Both the position numbers and the translations under genes were made by a program. Below the pieces are notes generated by a model that worked only from the letters and a program-made list of their open reading frames with translations, searched no databases and was not told the DNA's origin. Shown here piece after piece: positions 6,819 through 13,743 of a stretch of DNA of 16,741 bases. Position 1 is the first letter of the stretch. The number at the start of each line of letters is the position of its first letter. Source of the stretch: Candidatus Woesearchaeota archaeon (GTDB lineage Archaea > Nanobdellota > Nanobdellia > Woesearchaeales > JAGWAF01); contig JAFGCE010000031.1 in assembly GCA_016932755.1 (NCBI GenBank), forward strand, positions 1 to 16,741. The letters are read 5' to 3'.

Positions 6819-7646
6819 ATGGCGAGAGTAATCGGAGTGGATATCGGAGGAACCCATATTTCTGCAGGGCTGGTTTCAAGCGGAAAGGTCCTTGTTGAGA
6901 AAAAAGTCCTTATCAGTGGCATAAAGACCAAAAAAGAGTTTGTTGACAGCCTTTTCGGCATAATCGGGACTTTGATGGACAAAAAAATAAAAGGGATAGG
7001 TATCGGGTTTCCTGCGCCTATAGTTGACGGGTGCGCTCCTGAAGTGCAGAACATGCCTTTTCTTAACAAAATCAACCTGAAAGGGATTATTGAAAAAGAA
7101 TTCAATGCCAGATGCGAAGTCAGCAACGATGCCAACCTTTTTGCATTGGGAGAGCAGAAGTTCGGCGCTGCAAAAGGGAAAAAGAATGTTGTCGGAATTA
7201 CCTTGGGAACAGGGCTGGGATGCGGCATAATAATCAATGGAGAGATTTATTCAGGGGCAACAGGAGCTGCAGGAGAAATCTCCAGGATTCCGTCAAGAAG
7301 GGGCAAGCTTGAAAGGTTTGCGAGCGCAAGGTTCATCAGGCGTGTCTCAGGCAAGGAAGCTGAACTGCTTTATGAGCTTGCGAAAAAAGGCGACAAAAGA
7401 GCGCTGAGGAAGTGGGCAAGATTCGGAAAAAATGTCGGAAGAATCCTGACAATTATTGTTGACACTCTTGACCCCGAGATGATTGTTCTTGGAGGAAAAA
7501 TAGCGAATGCTTATCCTTATTTCTCAAAACAGATAATGCCTGAGATAGAAAAGAATTCATTTAAGCTGACATATTCCAAGACTAGAATTGCAAAAGCAAA
7601 ACTTAAGAACTCAACTATTCTTGGCGCTGCGTCTCTGTTAATATAA
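6819..7646 (+). CDS. ROK-family sugar kinase (probable glucokinase)
   Basis: This 275-residue protein begins RVIGVDIGGTHISAGLV, the ROK phosphate-binding motif. It carries SNDANLFALGEQ with the catalytic Asp at 104, GITLGTGLGCGI at 126-138, and the sugar-loop Glu153 in GAAGEISR. The family's ExGH histidine is replaced (EISR), and the CxCGxxGC zinc motif before LE is absent, shortened to PSRRGK before Leu164-Glu165. It is therefore a zinc-less, compact ROK protein. It follows the debranching enzyme by one base and is last in the operon, so phosphorylation of glucose freed from glycogen is the likely job. Substrate identity (glucose versus another hexose or N-acyl hexosamine) is inferred from context. 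Confidence 0.85.
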   Translation: MARVIGVDIGGTHISAGLVSSGKVLVEKKVLISGIKTKKEFVDSLFGIIGTLMDKKIKGIGIGFPAPIVDGCAPEVQNMPFLNKINLKGIIEKEFNARCEVSNDANLFALGEQKFGAAKGKKNVVGITLGTGLGCGIIINGEIYSGATGAAGEISRIPSRRGKLERFASARFIRRVSGKEAELLYELAKKGDKRALRKWARFGKNVGRILTIIVDTLDPEMIVLGGKIANAYPYFSKQIMPEIEKNSFKLTYSKTRIAKAKLKNSTILGAASLLI

Positions 7647-7657
7647 GCAATTGCTTA
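7644..7657. repeat. Perfect 14-bp palindrome joining two convergent stop codons
   Basis: TAAGCAATTGCTTA is exactly self-complementary. Its left TAA is the stop of the ROK kinase and its right TTA is the TAA stop of the convergent radical SAM gene. The genes are only 8 bp apart and no T-run follows, so intrinsic termination here is weak on either strand. Its symmetry may simply reflect mirrored gene ends. Confidence 0.6.
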
Positions 7658-9139
7658 CAAAGCGCTTCCAAGCACCTGCTGTGTTATCTGCTGGAAATGC
7701 ATCCCGTATATTGCAAGGCTGACAGCTGTGGGAAATGCCTTGTTGTTTGTAAAAAATGTCTTGAGCAGAAGCTTCCAGTAGAGAAACCTTGACCTTGACA
7801 AAAGCCCTATCTTCCATGTGCTTTTCAAAAATGCGTTGACCCTCTCTTTTGAGAACTTTTCCCTTGCTGTGGGCCTGTAATGCTTCAGGAAAATGTCAAT
7901 TCTTCTGTAATATTCCTTCGGTGAATAAATGTTTGCAAGAATTTTCTTGTATCCTTTGATAAGAGCTTTAGAGCCCATCTTTGGTATGAAGTTTGTTGTG
8001 GCGTCTGTGTTCTCTCCTGTCGGCTCCTTGACAATCCTTCCCTCGTTTTTAAGCCTGTGCCACAGCCTTGTGCGGGGAAGTGCGTTCAGCAAACCCACCA
8101 TTGCTGTGACTATTCCTACTTTTTTTATGAATTCTATCTGGGCATCAAAGATTCCTGCATCGTCGCTGTCAAACCCGACAATAAACCCGCCAAGAACCTG
8201 CATTCCGTGCTGGTGTATTTTTTTCACAGACTCCTCCAAGTCCAGGGCAGTGTTTTGGTATTTGCTGCATTCCCTCAGGCTTTCTAAATTGGGGGTCTCT
8301 ATGCCCACAAACACGCTTGCAAAATTAGCCCTGCTCATCATATTCATCAGCTCTTCATCCTGCGCAAGATTTACGCTTGCCTCTGTCAGGAAAGAAAAAG
8401 GATATTTGCGCTCTTCCTGCCATTTGATGATTTTGGCAAGCATTTTTTTCACATTAGCCTTGTTTCCGATAAAATTATCATCAACAACAAACACTGTCCC
8501 TTCCCAGCCTGCATCAAAAAGAGCCTGCATCTCGCTTTCCATCTGCTCAGGAGTTTTTGTCCGTGGAACCCTTCCATTCATGATGATTATGTCGCAGAAC
8601 TCGCAGTTGAAAGGGCATCCTCTTGAATACTGGACTGCCATTGAGGCATAATCCTTGAGATTAATGAGCTTCCACATAGGAACCGGCGTTTTTGTTATGT
8701 CAGGCCTTTCGCTTGATGTATACACCTTCTTTGCTTTTCCTTCCTTGAAATCCTTCAGGAACAAAGGCAGGGTAACTTCTGCCTCATTAAGCACAAAATG
8801 GTCAATATCATTAAACTGTTCATGCCCTGTTGTAAACAAAGGCCCTCCTACAACAACAGTTTTTCCTTTTGACTTGCACCTGCTGATGATTTCATGTGCA
8901 TTTTTTTTCTGCACAAGCATCCCGCTGATAAAAACAATGTCAGCCCATTCAATGTGGCTGTCCTTAAGCTTTCTTACGTTTACATCAATAAGCCCTTTTT
9001 TCCATTCCTTTGGCAGCATTGAAGCTACTGTCAGCAATCCTAAGGGAGGGTACATAGCTTTTTTTGAGATAAACTTTAAGACAGAGTTAAAGCTCCAGAA
9101 TGTGTTGGGATATTCCGGATAAACCAATAATACATTCAT
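7655..9139 (-). CDS. B12-binding-domain radical SAM protein with DUF4070-like C-terminus
   Basis: This 494-residue protein has an N-terminal Rossmann/cobalamin-binding-like domain (about 1-140: MNVLLVYPEYP, MYPPLGLLTVASMLP, VVVGGPLF). It is followed by a radical SAM core with C175xxxC179xxC182 in RGCPFNCEFCDI, and then VDDNFIGN and FVGIETPN, typical of this class. The C-terminal part resembles DUF4070, as in the HpnP/HpnR-like group, whose members methylate or alter lipids. The start ATG is 28 nt from the TATA centre and has no Shine-Dalgarno, so the message is probably leaderless. It is transcribed towards the ROK kinase and is not part of the sugar operons. The substrate is unknown; lipid modification is only a family-level guess. 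Confidence 0.85.
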   Translation of the reverse strand: MNVLLVYPEYPNTFWSFNSVLKFISKKAMYPPLGLLTVASMLPKEWKKGLIDVNVRKLKDSHIEWADIVFISGMLVQKKNAHEIISRCKSKGKTVVVGGPLFTTGHEQFNDIDHFVLNEAEVTLPLFLKDFKEGKAKKVYTSSERPDITKTPVPMWKLINLKDYASMAVQYSRGCPFNCEFCDIIIMNGRVPRTKTPEQMESEMQALFDAGWEGTVFVVDDNFIGNKANVKKMLAKIIKWQEERKYPFSFLTEASVNLAQDEELMNMMSRANFASVFVGIETPNLESLRECSKYQNTALDLEESVKKIHQHGMQVLGGFIVGFDSDDAGIFDAQIEFIKKVGIVTAMVGLLNALPRTRLWHRLKNEGRIVKEPTGENTDATTNFIPKMGSKALIKGYKKILANIYSPKEYYRRIDIFLKHYRPTAREKFSKERVNAFLKSTWKIGLLSRSRFLYWKLLLKTFFTNNKAFPTAVSLAIYGMHFQQITQQVLGSAL

Positions 9140-9162
9140 AAAGAAATCTTTTTTAATTTTAG

Positions 9163-9172
9163 TATTTAAATA
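9163..9172 (-). promoter_or_regulatory. TATA box of the radical SAM gene (leaderless type)
   Basis: TATTTAAATA is centred about 28 nt before the ATG at 9139, with no Shine-Dalgarno between them. This is the spacing of an archaeal leaderless transcript. The element lies just past the 3' end of the gene that stops at 9182. Confidence 0.5.
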
Positions 9173-9181
9173 TTTCCTATC

Positions 9182-9508
9182 TCAAGCAGAAGTATCCTGG
9201 GTTTCGCTTGGCTGTTCAGCAGCCTGCTTTTTGCAGTAATTGCACCCTGCATAGCAGATTACTGATTTAAATAGTGCTCCTGATTCCCCATCAACTTCAG
9301 GTCCTGCCCAGACTTTTTCTGAAATGTCAAGGCAGCCGCACAATCCCTTGTAGTTTTCAGGAATGTCTCTTGCACTGTTAGAGTCAATAAGTTTGCAGTA
9401 ATGCTCTCCTTCTTCATTTTCCCTCATAAAAAAGGGTTTTCCGTCATCAGTAAGATGGTTTGTGCAGTCTCCGAGCAGTTTTAGCAAATTATCCATTGAT
9501 TCTCCCAT
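9182..9508 (-). CDS. Unrecognised small cysteine-rich protein
   Basis: This 108-residue protein is not recognised. It has seven cysteines (15, 38, 57, 59, 85, 89, 92), including CGC at 57-59 and a CxxxCxxC spacing at 85-92 (VICYAGCNYCKK). It has no membrane segment and ends in a polar, disordered-looking tail. The CxxxCxxC spacing equals the radical SAM motif, but the protein is far too short for a TIM barrel, so a metal or Fe-S binding fold is more likely. The start is supported by GGAGG ending 7 nt before ATG, contained in the last codons of the upstream GH15 gene. It is the last gene of the GH15 operon. A link to polysaccharide metabolism rests on context only. Confidence 0.7.
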   Translation of the reverse strand: MGESMDNLLKLLGDCTNHLTDDGKPFFMRENEEGEHYCKLIDSNSARDIPENYKGLCGCLDISEKVWAGPEVDGESGALFKSVICYAGCNYCKKQAAEQPSETQDTSA

Positions 9509-9509
9509 T

Positions 9510-10508
9510 TTAATCCTCCATCATGACCAAAAACAATGACTGAGCCCATCCGAGAGGGCTGTTTTCGTTATGAATGTCTGTTCCAGCATAATAAAGCTCT
9601 GGAAGCTCCCCTTTTTCATTTGCTGCTTTCACGCATTTTCTCATGTAGAAAGCATGTTTATGGGGAATATTAAGTTGTTTATAGATTATCGCAAGCCAGG
9701 CAAGGCCCATTGTCCATTCAGCCTCTCCAAATCCCTTGTTGTAATACTGGTCTCCCAAATATCTTATAACCCCCCTCTCCCTGACAAGCTGGCCTTCAAC
9801 ATTCTTGAGTATCTGCATTTTTGTTTTTTCATCAACAATATTATAAGGGTAGATTAATGACAGAAGCGCAAGGTCAGCTTCTTTTGTCTCTGACTCTCTT
9901 GGAAGAAGTTTTTTCAAGGTTTCCTCTCCTTTTTTAACAATTTCAGGGTTTACCTCAACAAGCTTTGCTGCTTTTTTCAGTCCTGCAACACAGGCTCCGA
10001 CTGAAGAGGCATGAATTTCTTCATTTTCCTCCCACATTCCGTTGTCCTTGTCATGCCAGTATTCGATGCTTTCAAGGTATTTGACAAGTTTCTGGAGAAT
10101 TCTCCTGTCAGACTCGTCTCTTAAGATTTTGGCTCCCTTCAGCTCCAAATCTGAGATTTTGAAGAGCAGGGCTCCAATCGCGTCGTTTTGCTTGTTGCCC
10201 CACTCCTCAAAAAACTCATTATATGTTTTAGGGTGGTATCGTGCGTGTATATACTGATAAGCATGCTGCGGCTTTTCTTTTATTGCATAGTCAATCTTGT
10301 ATTCGTGCTTTTTCAAAACGTCAAGAAGTGCGTGGAATGCTTTTCTTACTTCGTTCCAGCTTTTTACAGCCTCAAGCCCCAATGCCTCATAGATGCAGTC
10401 CCTTATCCAGGCTTTGTTGTAGCCTGTATTAACGTCTAAAGCTGAAGCTGAGAAAAGCCCGCTTGGGTGCTGGAGCCCTCTTAATATTCTTATTGAGTTT
10501 GTTATCAT
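9510..10508 (-). CDS. GH15-family protein resembling phosphorylase kinase alpha/beta glucoamylase-like domain
   Basis: This 332-residue protein is an (alpha/alpha)6 GH15 domain without the N-terminal beta-sandwich of prokaryotic glucoamylases. It begins ILRGLQHPSGLFSASA then KAWIRDCIYEALGL, like the GLLSAS...DAWVRDNIY opening of eukaryotic phosphorylase kinase alpha/beta subunits. MWEENEEIHASSVG carries the likely acid Glu in the WE pair; the ASSVG is also shared with phosphorylase kinase. LLPRESETKEADLALLSLIYP and the closing GELPELY...LGWAQSLFL supply the base-region Glu. It may hydrolyse terminal alpha-glucosyl units, or bind glucan as a regulatory subunit as in the eukaryotic complex. The start overlaps the upstream gene by ATGA. 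No signal peptide is visible, so it should be cytoplasmic. Confidence 0.82.
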   Translation of the reverse strand: MITNSIRILRGLQHPSGLFSASALDVNTGYNKAWIRDCIYEALGLEAVKSWNEVRKAFHALLDVLKKHEYKIDYAIKEKPQHAYQYIHARYHPKTYNEFFEEWGNKQNDAIGALLFKISDLELKGAKILRDESDRRILQKLVKYLESIEYWHDKDNGMWEENEEIHASSVGACVAGLKKAAKLVEVNPEIVKKGEETLKKLLPRESETKEADLALLSLIYPYNIVDEKTKMQILKNVEGQLVRERGVIRYLGDQYYNKGFGEAEWTMGLAWLAIIYKQLNIPHKHAFYMRKCVKAANEKGELPELYYAGTDIHNENSPLGWAQSLFLVMMED

Positions 10509-10951
10509 TTTGAGAAATTTTCAGGATTGTGGTTAACCCTGTTTTCGCCAGGCATGAACGGAAAATCATAATCTATGTTTTGTTTAATAATCTCCAGTGC
10601 CTTGCCTATTACTTTGTCCGGCTTGTTATCCCTGTAAAAGCTTATTGTATTGCTTAATCTGACTGCCTTTGTAGCTTCCCTTATGTAAGCCTGTTCCAAA
10701 GGGTCATAAACAAAAAAATCAACTGTCCCATTTTCATAAGCTCTTTTTGCTCTTGTGTATGTTCTTTGCGTTTCAAGGGCAATATCAATCTGCTCGTCTA
10801 ATTTGCCTCTCAAAGCTCCAAGAACGTCTTCTTTCACTCCTTTAAGCCTTTTCCATGTCCTGTACAAAAATTTTGCATCAAATTCATCAGAGGTTATGGG
10901 AAGCTCTGCCTTTGCAAGCCCCTCGTTTGGCGTTACTTCAAGAACAGTCAT
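10505..10951 (-). CDS. Unrecognised protein coupled to the GH15 gene
   Basis: This 148-residue soluble protein is not recognised. Its middle is predicted helical (about residues 22-70, with RTWKRLKGVKEDVLGALRG). The acidic and aromatic C-terminal part includes DFFVYDPLEQAYIREATKAVRL. It has no cysteines, signal peptide or membrane segment. The ATG is preceded by GAGGTG 5 nt upstream (10956-10961 on the minus strand). It overlaps the GH15 gene by ATGA, so the two are translated together and may interact. No catalytic motif is visible. Confidence 0.75.
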   Translation of the reverse strand: MTVLEVTPNEGLAKAELPITSDEFDAKFLYRTWKRLKGVKEDVLGALRGKLDEQIDIALETQRTYTRAKRAYENGTVDFFVYDPLEQAYIREATKAVRLSNTISFYRDNKPDKVIGKALEIIKQNIDYDFPFMPGENRVNHNPENFSK

Positions 10952-10962
10952 TTTTTCACCTC

Positions 10963-11172
10963 TTATTTAAGTGCTTCCGCAACTATTTTTCCAAATGATG
11001 TTGGCTCACCAGAAATGTTCTTTGGCACTGGCATTTCGTTCAGAACTGCCTCAAGAGCAGCCATGTCTTCTGCATCCTCAACAAATGCTGTCAGAACTAT
11101 TGCCCCTTTTGCAGGTCCGTAATCGCAGTTTGAACCTTGGCTGTTCAAATCTTCATAGTTTTGTATAGTCAT
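10963..11172 (-). CDS. Unrecognised 69-residue protein, first gene of the GH15 operon
   Basis: The protein begins MTIQNYEDLN and ends in IVAEALK; no family is recognised. It contains an alternation like a small alpha/beta fold (AIVLTAFVEDAEDMAALEAVL in the middle). The ATG at 11172 is preferred because GGTGGAG ends 4 nt upstream. An in-frame GTG at 11181 would lengthen it by three residues but lies inside that ribosome site. It is 11 bp before the next gene. A TATA box at 11225-11233 and a dyad at 11209-11223 precede it. Confidence 0.6.
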   Translation of the reverse strand: MTIQNYEDLNSQGSNCDYGPAKGAIVLTAFVEDAEDMAALEAVLNEMPVPKNISGEPTSFGKIVAEALK

Positions 11173-11208
11173 TTTCTCCACCCCGCTTATTTGACTAAGC
11201 CTAAGGTA

Positions 11209-11223
11209 TAGTATGTAATACTA
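11209..11223. promoter_or_regulatory. 15-bp dyad between TATA box and start of the GH15 operon
   Basis: TAGTAT and ATACTA are perfect 6-bp inverted repeats separated by GTA. The dyad adjoins the TATA box on its transcribed side, about where RNA polymerase would start. This position fits a repressor operator. Half-sites (T-x-GTAT) resemble those of the dyad at 15242-15259, though the spacer differs (3 versus 6 nt). Confidence 0.4.
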
Positions 11224-11247
11224 CTATTTAAATCTTTCGTTTTTTAA
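11222..11247 (-). promoter_or_regulatory. Promoter of the GH15 operon (shared upstream element, TATA box)
   Basis: Read on the minus strand it has TAAAAAACGAAA, then GA and TTTAAATAGTA. This matches the promoter at 15261-15286 in 22 of 26 positions, including the whole 12-nt upstream element. The TATA centre is about 56 nt from the ATG at 11172, leaving a leader of about 30 nt with a Shine-Dalgarno. Confidence 0.55.
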
Positions 11248-11273
11248 CCACTTATTAGTGACAACAGAATTAG

Positions 11274-11579
11274 CTAAGGGATGTATTCCGCCCTGTACTT
11301 CTGAAAAGCCTGCTCAAGTGCATCTGCCCCATGCTTTTTAAGGTAAACCATTATAGCTGCAGCCTCTGCCCTGGTTACTGATTTGGATTGGCCGTACCAC
11401 AAATTGGATTCTCCGCTTCTGGCAGTTGCTTTAAGCTCCCCGAGTATACAGTCTATTGAATTATTGTGAATTAAGGCAAGAGCGTGAAGATTGTACCACT
11501 CGATATCATCAATAGTCATTAAAGATGGGTCAATCCTCTTGCCGCTTCTATTGGTTGTTTTTCCTTGATTGCCTTCCAT
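11274..11579 (-). CDS. Unrecognised 101-residue protein
   Basis: This gene encodes a soluble protein with no recognised family. An N-terminal basic segment (MEGNQGKTTNRSGKRIDPS) is followed by a mostly helical body (DIEWYNLHALALIHNNSIDCILGEL, and VTRAEAAAIMVYLKKHGADALEQAFQKYRAEY). The ATG at 11579 is chosen because GGTGAG lies just upstream; the in-frame GTG at 11594 would have no ribosome site. It has its own TATA-like element (11633-11642) and dyad. It stands between the two minus-strand sugar operons, so a link to them is only positional. One cysteine is present. Confidence 0.6.
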   Translation of the reverse strand: MEGNQGKTTNRSGKRIDPSLMTIDDIEWYNLHALALIHNNSIDCILGELKATARSGESNLWYGQSKSVTRAEAAAIMVYLKKHGADALEQAFQKYRAEYIP

Positions 11580-11618
11580 AATCTCACCTAACACCCGAAA
11601 TAATAATGCTTATTGATA

Positions 11619-11643
11619 CCGAAAATATCGGAATTATTTAAAG
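11619..11643 (-). promoter_or_regulatory. TATA-like element with adjacent CCGA-n5-TCGG dyad
   Basis: TTTAAATAATTC (minus strand, within 11631-11643) is a TATA-like box for the gene starting at 11579. CCGA (11619-11622) and TCGG (11628-11631) form an inverted repeat with a 5-nt spacer directly on the transcribed side of the box. This is the third minus-strand promoter in the window with a dyad in this position. Confidence 0.35.
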
Positions 11644-11653
11644 CTTATCAGCC

Positions 11654-11664
11654 AAAAAAGAAAA
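11654..11664 (-). terminator. T-rich candidate terminator of the GT4/GH57 operon
   Basis: On the minus strand TTTTCTTTTTT begins 5 nt after the stop codon of the last operon gene. Archaeal polymerase stops at such T-tracts without a hairpin. No strong stem is seen. Confidence 0.45.
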
Positions 11665-11668
11665 CTCC

Positions 11669-12067
11669 TTAAATCCTGCCCAAAGCCCTTAAGAACACCA
11701 GCCCTATAAAGAGCCCAGTCACAAGCCCTATGCCGAACTCCCTGACACCCCATTTAAAGCCGTGCTCAACAACCTTCTCATGGTGCCTTTTTTCCTGCTC
11801 CAGCTCTGCAACCCTCTTCTCAACAAACTTTGCCATCTGTTTCCTGTCCTTTGCCTTAGAAATCTTTTCTGCCAGATGGTCGTCCTTGACAATGTCAAAC
11901 ACCCAGTTCCTGAAGTCGTTCTTTTCGCTGTTAACATGATGTGCAAATGTAGCGTCATCCATCCCTGCAAGATGGAGCGCAAGCTCGTACATGTTGCTTA
12001 TTTCATGGCCTCCTTTAAGCTTGAACGTGTGCTCTTGAGGCACATTCTTCAGCCGGTTCCATATCAT
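11669..12067 (-). CDS. Tail-anchored DUF5752-like protein
   Basis: This 132-residue protein carries a compact domain at about residues 13-70: HTFKLKGGHEISN, YEL, HVN at 44-46, KNDF at 49-52 and Trp55. A charged helix or coiled coil follows (about 72-105, EKRVAELEQEKRHHEKV), then one C-terminal membrane segment (about 110-130, FGIGLVTGLFIGLVFLRAL). The domain resembles the uncharacterised DUF5752 family; I am moderately sure of that name. It is a paralogue of the gene just upstream, with which it overlaps by ATGA. The anchor would hold the domain at the cytoplasmic face of the membrane. It is the last gene of an operon with two glucan enzymes. Confidence 0.75.
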   Translation of the reverse strand: MIWNRLKNVPQEHTFKLKGGHEISNMYELALHLAGMDDATFAHHVNSEKNDFRNWVFDIVKDDHLAEKISKAKDRKQMAKFVEKRVAELEQEKRHHEKVVEHGFKWGVREFGIGLVTGLFIGLVFLRALGRI

Positions 12068-12492
12068 TTTTGTTCAGTTTCTTGTTTAGCAGCCTCTATA
12101 AGCCTTTTCAGCAGGGCTTTCTGGGTTTCAATCCTGTCGCTAATTTTTTCTATCTCTTTTGCGACATTGACCTCGCCAAAAACATCCTTTATCCAGTTGC
12201 TGAAATCGTTTTTCATCTCATTTACATGCTCCTTGAATAAGTCGTCCTGCATGTCCTCAAGCGCGTCTACAAGCTCAAATAAGTTCTTGAGCCTTCTTCC
12301 GTCCTTAAGGTAGAACTCATATTCTTTAGGAGCCTCTCCAAGAAGCTTTGTGCTTACCTTCACATAAACTTCCTGCTTGGGTTTTGCTGCTGCTTTTGGG
12401 GAAGGCTTTGCGACTGCCTTTTTCTTCAAAACTTTCTTCTTTGAAGCTTTTGTGACAGTTTTCTTTTTTGCCGCCTTCTTAGATTTAGCCAT
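12064..12492 (-). CDS. DUF5752-like protein with lysine/alanine-rich N-terminal tail
   Basis: This 142-residue protein has a strongly basic tail (residues 1-40, repeated KKK/AAK like a histone H1 tail). The same small domain as its downstream neighbour follows, at about 58-112: YEFYLKDGRRLKN, HVN at 89-91, KNDF at 94-97 and Trp100. The C-terminus is a charged helix. The basic tail could bind nucleic acid, phosphate-rich polymer or an acidic protein. The start is supported by GAGGTGG 6 nt upstream of the ATG. It lies 18 bp after the GH57 gene and overlaps the paralogue by ATGA. Whether the domain contacts glucan or the enzymes is not known. Confidence 0.75.
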   Translation of the reverse strand: MAKSKKAAKKKTVTKASKKKVLKKKAVAKPSPKAAAKPKQEVYVKVSTKLLGEAPKEYEFYLKDGRRLKNLFELVDALEDMQDDLFKEHVNEMKNDFSNWIKDVFGEVNVAKEIEKISDRIETQKALLKRLIEAAKQETEQK

Positions 12493-12510
12493 CTAATACC
12501 ACCTCTTTTT

Positions 12511-13743
12511 TTACACCCTTACCCACTTAGTATTATGAGTGGGTATTCTTAGTGCTGTTTGCCTATTTAAATCTTCTCCTTTCAACCTCACTATAAGGTC
12601 GTTCATGATGTTCATGAATGTAATGAATGCATCATACGGATTGTCATAAGGATTGAAATACTTATGGACATCTCCGTCATTGAACCATTTGACGCACATG
12701 TAATAGAAATGGTCGCTGGTTGTCATTTTTCTCCATCTCTCAATAAGCTCCTTGTCCCTTGACTTTATCACTTCAGTCCTTAGGCTGAAAAGCTCCTGAA
12801 TTGCGCTCTGCTGCATCTTGTTGCTTAGCCATGCTGACAAGTCCCTTTCAACATCTGCCCAGGACATCATGTGATGCACATCTATCTCATCCTTGGGCTC
12901 GTGAGCAATAAGCTCTGATGGAGTGTGGAAGGATATGTTCCTTTTCAAAAGCTCCCCGGGAAGATGGCTAAGGAAATTGAATATGCCTGTATCCTCCCAC
13001 TGGTGCTCCCCGAATGTTTCGTAGTCCATGAAAAGGTTTATTGTGTCCCCCATAGCAGGCTCAATCCAGTCTGCATATTTCTTTGCTGTCAGAGGATAGC
13101 CTTCCCATCCTTTGTTTGAGAACCTGAATGCTATATCATCAGATAATTTGTAGTTTTTAAGCAGAAGCCTCATTTTCCTTGTTGTCTTGGGCTTGTAGAC
13201 AAAGTTCGGGCTTTTCCATCCCAGTATGTGGTCAGCGCCCTCAGCAAGTATTGCCTTGTAGCCGAGCTTTTCAACAAAATTTGCAAGCTCGTTGTTGTAT
13301 ATCAGTTCTGTATTCCTGAAAACTTTTGGGTTAAACCCAAAATGCTTTTTCATTGCCTTCCTGTGCATCTCAACCTGGTCCTTGAATTCATCCTTTGAAT
13401 ACAAGTATGAAAGAGAATGGTAATATGTCTCTGACAGGAACTCAACGCATTTCGTGGATGCAAGCTCCTTGAACGAGTCAAGCACTTCAGGGGCATATTT
13501 CTCAAACTGCTCAATTGCAGTCCCGGTTATGCTGTATGCCGCCTTGAAGTTTCCGTCGTGCTTTCTTATCAACTCAAGTATGACCTTGTTTGCAGGCAGA
13601 TAGCATTTGCCTGCGACTTTCTTCATTACTTCCTCATTCTTTTTTTCATCAAAATACTCTGTGCTTTTTCCTATGTCAAAAACCGAATATCTTCTCAGCC
13701 TGAAGGGCTGGTGCACCTGAAAATAAAAACATATGTCTGTCAT
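12511..13743 (-). CDS. GH57-family glycosidase / alpha-amylase-like enzyme
   Basis: This 410-residue protein shows the conserved GH57 regions in order. VHQPFRLRRY is at 10-19 and SETYYHSLSYL is near residue 100. FRNTELIYNN at 142-151 gives the likely nucleophile Glu146, and FMDYETFGEHQWEDTGIF from 238 gives the acid/base Asp240. No signal peptide is seen, so it acts in the cytoplasm on glycogen-like glucan. At about 410 residues it is nearer to the short archaeal alpha-amylase type than to the longer GH57 branching enzymes, though a transferase role cannot be excluded. Its ATG follows directly after the stop of the GT4/GT5 gene, with GAGGTGG 8 nt upstream. The same GT-GH57 pairing is known from methanogen glycogen clusters. 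Confidence 0.88.
   Translation of the reverse strand: MTDICFYFQVHQPFRLRRYSVFDIGKSTEYFDEKKNEEVMKKVAGKCYLPANKVILELIRKHDGNFKAAYSITGTAIEQFEKYAPEVLDSFKELASTKCVEFLSETYYHSLSYLYSKDEFKDQVEMHRKAMKKHFGFNPKVFRNTELIYNNELANFVEKLGYKAILAEGADHILGWKSPNFVYKPKTTRKMRLLLKNYKLSDDIAFRFSNKGWEGYPLTAKKYADWIEPAMGDTINLFMDYETFGEHQWEDTGIFNFLSHLPGELLKRNISFHTPSELIAHEPKDEIDVHHMMSWADVERDLSAWLSNKMQQSAIQELFSLRTEVIKSRDKELIERWRKMTTSDHFYYMCVKWFNDGDVHKYFNPYDNPYDAFITFMNIMNDLIVRLKGEDLNRQTALRIPTHNTKWVRV

Noticed and set aside
7929..8651. 240-codon open frame on the plus strand opposite the radical SAM gene
   Set aside because: It is an antisense shadow of a gene with clear cobalamin-type and CxxxCxxC motifs; its own translation looks random.
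9182..9508. Radical SAM peptide or enzyme from CxxxCxxC at residues 85-92
   Set aside because: The motif lies near the C-terminus of a 108-residue protein with no room for a barrel.
11172..11181. GTG start at 11181 for the 69-residue protein
   Set aside because: It overlaps the GGTGGAG ribosome site that precedes the ATG at 11172, which is the better start.
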